Assembly: GCA_029256005.1 (NCBI GenBank)
Contig: JAQSYS010000114.1
Span: forward strand, 1 to 6,181
Origin: Sedimentibacter sp.
Lineage (GTDB): Bacteria; Bacillota; Clostridia; Tissierellales; Sedimentibacteraceae
Reading direction: 5' to 3'
Length of the DNA: 6,181 bases
The translations under genes were made by a program, and so were the position numbers. Below are positions 5,875 through 6,181 of this stretch, piece by piece; the first letter of the stretch is position 1; every line of letters starts with the position of its first letter. The notes beneath the pieces are model-generated. The model was not told where the DNA came from and did no database searches. It was given only the letters and a program-made list of their open reading frames with translations.

Positions 5875-6014
5875 AAATCCTCCCATTATTTTTAGAATTG
5901 TCTTAATTGTATAACTTTTTTGTTATGATATTCTATGGACATACCTCCTTTTTAATATATATGTTTTTTAAATAATTTAATTACTTCTAATTAAATAAGC
6001 AAACGTTTATCTTT
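5875..6014 (-). promoter_or_regulatory. Long 5' leader of the TAXI-TRAP operon with an orphan Shine-Dalgarno sequence
   Basis: From the predicted start near 6014 to the SBP ATG there are about 140 nt of very AT-rich leader. Besides the true ribosome-binding site (GGGAGG, 5879-5884) it holds AAAAAGGAGG (5944-5953), a perfect Shine-Dalgarno about 70 nt upstream of the gene. One base after it, an ATG (5942) opens a 16-codon frame ending TAA at 5892-5894 (MSIEYHNKKVIQLRQF), but a 1-nt spacing is too tight for normal initiation. Only a small ATAAC/GTTAT hairpin (5911-5926) is seen; I recognise no known riboswitch class. Confidence 0.5.
6001..6008. promoter_or_regulatory. Operator-like palindrome just downstream of the TRAP operon start site
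   Basis: AAACGTTT (6001-6008) is a perfect 8-bp palindrome with a central CG, the type of core used by LacI/GalR-family repressors and by catabolite response elements. The flanks (AAGC on the left, ATCT on the right) match a full cre consensus only partly. It lies roughly 6-13 nt inside the predicted transcript, a place where a bound repressor would block elongation. No regulator gene is visible in the window. Confidence 0.35.
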
Positions 6015-6020
6015 AGTCGT

Positions 6021-6049
6021 ATTATAGCATTTCAAATAATTTTTGTAAA
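6021..6049 (-). promoter_or_regulatory. Extended -10 sigma-A promoter of the TAXI-TRAP operon
   Basis: On the minus strand, TTTACA (6044-6049) is followed by a 17-bp spacer and a perfect TATAAT (6021-6026), with TG one base before the -10 box (extended -10). Transcription should begin near 6014. AT-rich sequence with two GCATATA copies (6059-6065, 6071-6077) lies directly upstream and could serve as an UP element or binding site. Confidence 0.8.
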
Positions 6050-6108
6050 CATATAAATGCATATAGTATAGCATATAATTGGTACAGAATATAATTTGAT
6101 TTGTTTTA

Positions 6109-6137
6109 TTTACATATTTAGAAAAACAGGTTAAAAT
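6109..6137 (+). promoter_or_regulatory. Sigma-A promoter for a gene beyond the right edge
   Basis: TTTACA (6109-6114), a 17-bp spacer and TAAAAT (6132-6137) form a good plus-strand promoter, divergent from the TRAP promoter with about 59 bp between the two -35 boxes. The start should be near 6144, with a ribosome-binding site 20 nt later. Confidence 0.6.
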
Positions 6138-6163
6138 ATATTCAAAGTACAATGGCAAAAAGT

Positions 6164-6181
6164 GGGGAGGAAGTTTGAGAA
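6164..6181 (+). promoter_or_regulatory. Ribosome-binding site and possible TTG start of a truncated plus-strand gene
   Basis: GGGGAGG (6164-6170) is a strong Shine-Dalgarno. A TTG at 6175-6177, 4 nt downstream, could be the start codon (TTG GAG AA...), or the start may lie just past the window end. Only seven bases of possible coding sequence are present, so no product can be proposed. Its divergent position beside a TRAP operon would suit a regulator, but that is a guess. Confidence 0.4.

Noticed and set aside
5875..5886. Upstream in-frame ATG (5886) as start of the binding protein
   Set aside because: It overlaps the Shine-Dalgarno GGGAGG that serves the ATG at 5874, and the signal peptide reads more naturally from MRKR.
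5911..5926. ATAAC-T6-GTTAT hairpin in the TRAP leader
   Set aside because: A five-pair AT-rich stem is too weak to claim as a terminator or riboswitch and is expected by chance in this composition.
6152..6178. Eight-codon ATG frame (MAKSGEEV) before the right-edge gene
   Set aside because: There is no Shine-Dalgarno before it, and the strong GGGGAGG inside it clearly serves a downstream start.

Overview
The window looks like chromosomal DNA of a low-GC, Gram-positive anaerobe of the Clostridia/Tissierellia type. This is inferred from the strong AT bias, purine-rich Shine-Dalgarno sites (GGAGG-like) before every gene, near-consensus sigma-A promoters, a lipoprotein-type solute-binding protein and the overall gene content. 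No species can be named from the sequence alone.

Layout. (1) 1-533, minus strand: a LysE/ArgO-type amino-acid exporter, cut off by the left edge. (2) 534-685: a compact divergent control region with two near-consensus promoters whose -35 boxes lie back to back as an inverted repeat. (3) 686-2192, plus strand: a two-gene unit of an RsuA-type 16S rRNA pseudouridine synthase and, 10 bp later, a xylose-isomerase-like TIM-barrel metalloenzyme. (4) 2193-2239: a bidirectional terminator between convergent units. (5) 5874 down to 2240, minus strand: a TAXI-type TRAP transporter operon. It encodes a lipoprotein binding protein (TAXI SBP), a small membrane-anchored DUF1850 protein and a fused 4TM/12TM permease. 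The DUF1850 and permease genes overlap by 8 bp. A long imperfect inverted repeat lies between the SBP and DUF1850 genes. (6) 5875-6181: a long (about 140 nt) leader and promoter for the TRAP operon, and a divergent promoter plus ribosome-binding site for a plus-strand gene that starts at or just beyond the right edge.

How the genes work together. The TAXI SBP should capture an unknown small (probably organic or amino acid-like) ligand outside the membrane and hand it to the fused permease, driven by an ion gradient. DUF1850 proteins recur in such operons, but I know of no assigned role. The LysE exporter and the rRNA-modification unit are independent, divergently transcribed units.

I did not find a convincing new defence, mobile or RNA-based system. 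The items most worth a second look are the DUF1850 component, the Endo IV-like metal-ligand set of the TIM-barrel protein, the intra-operon inverted repeat, and the unusual TRAP leader with an orphan Shine-Dalgarno sequence and an operator-like palindrome.
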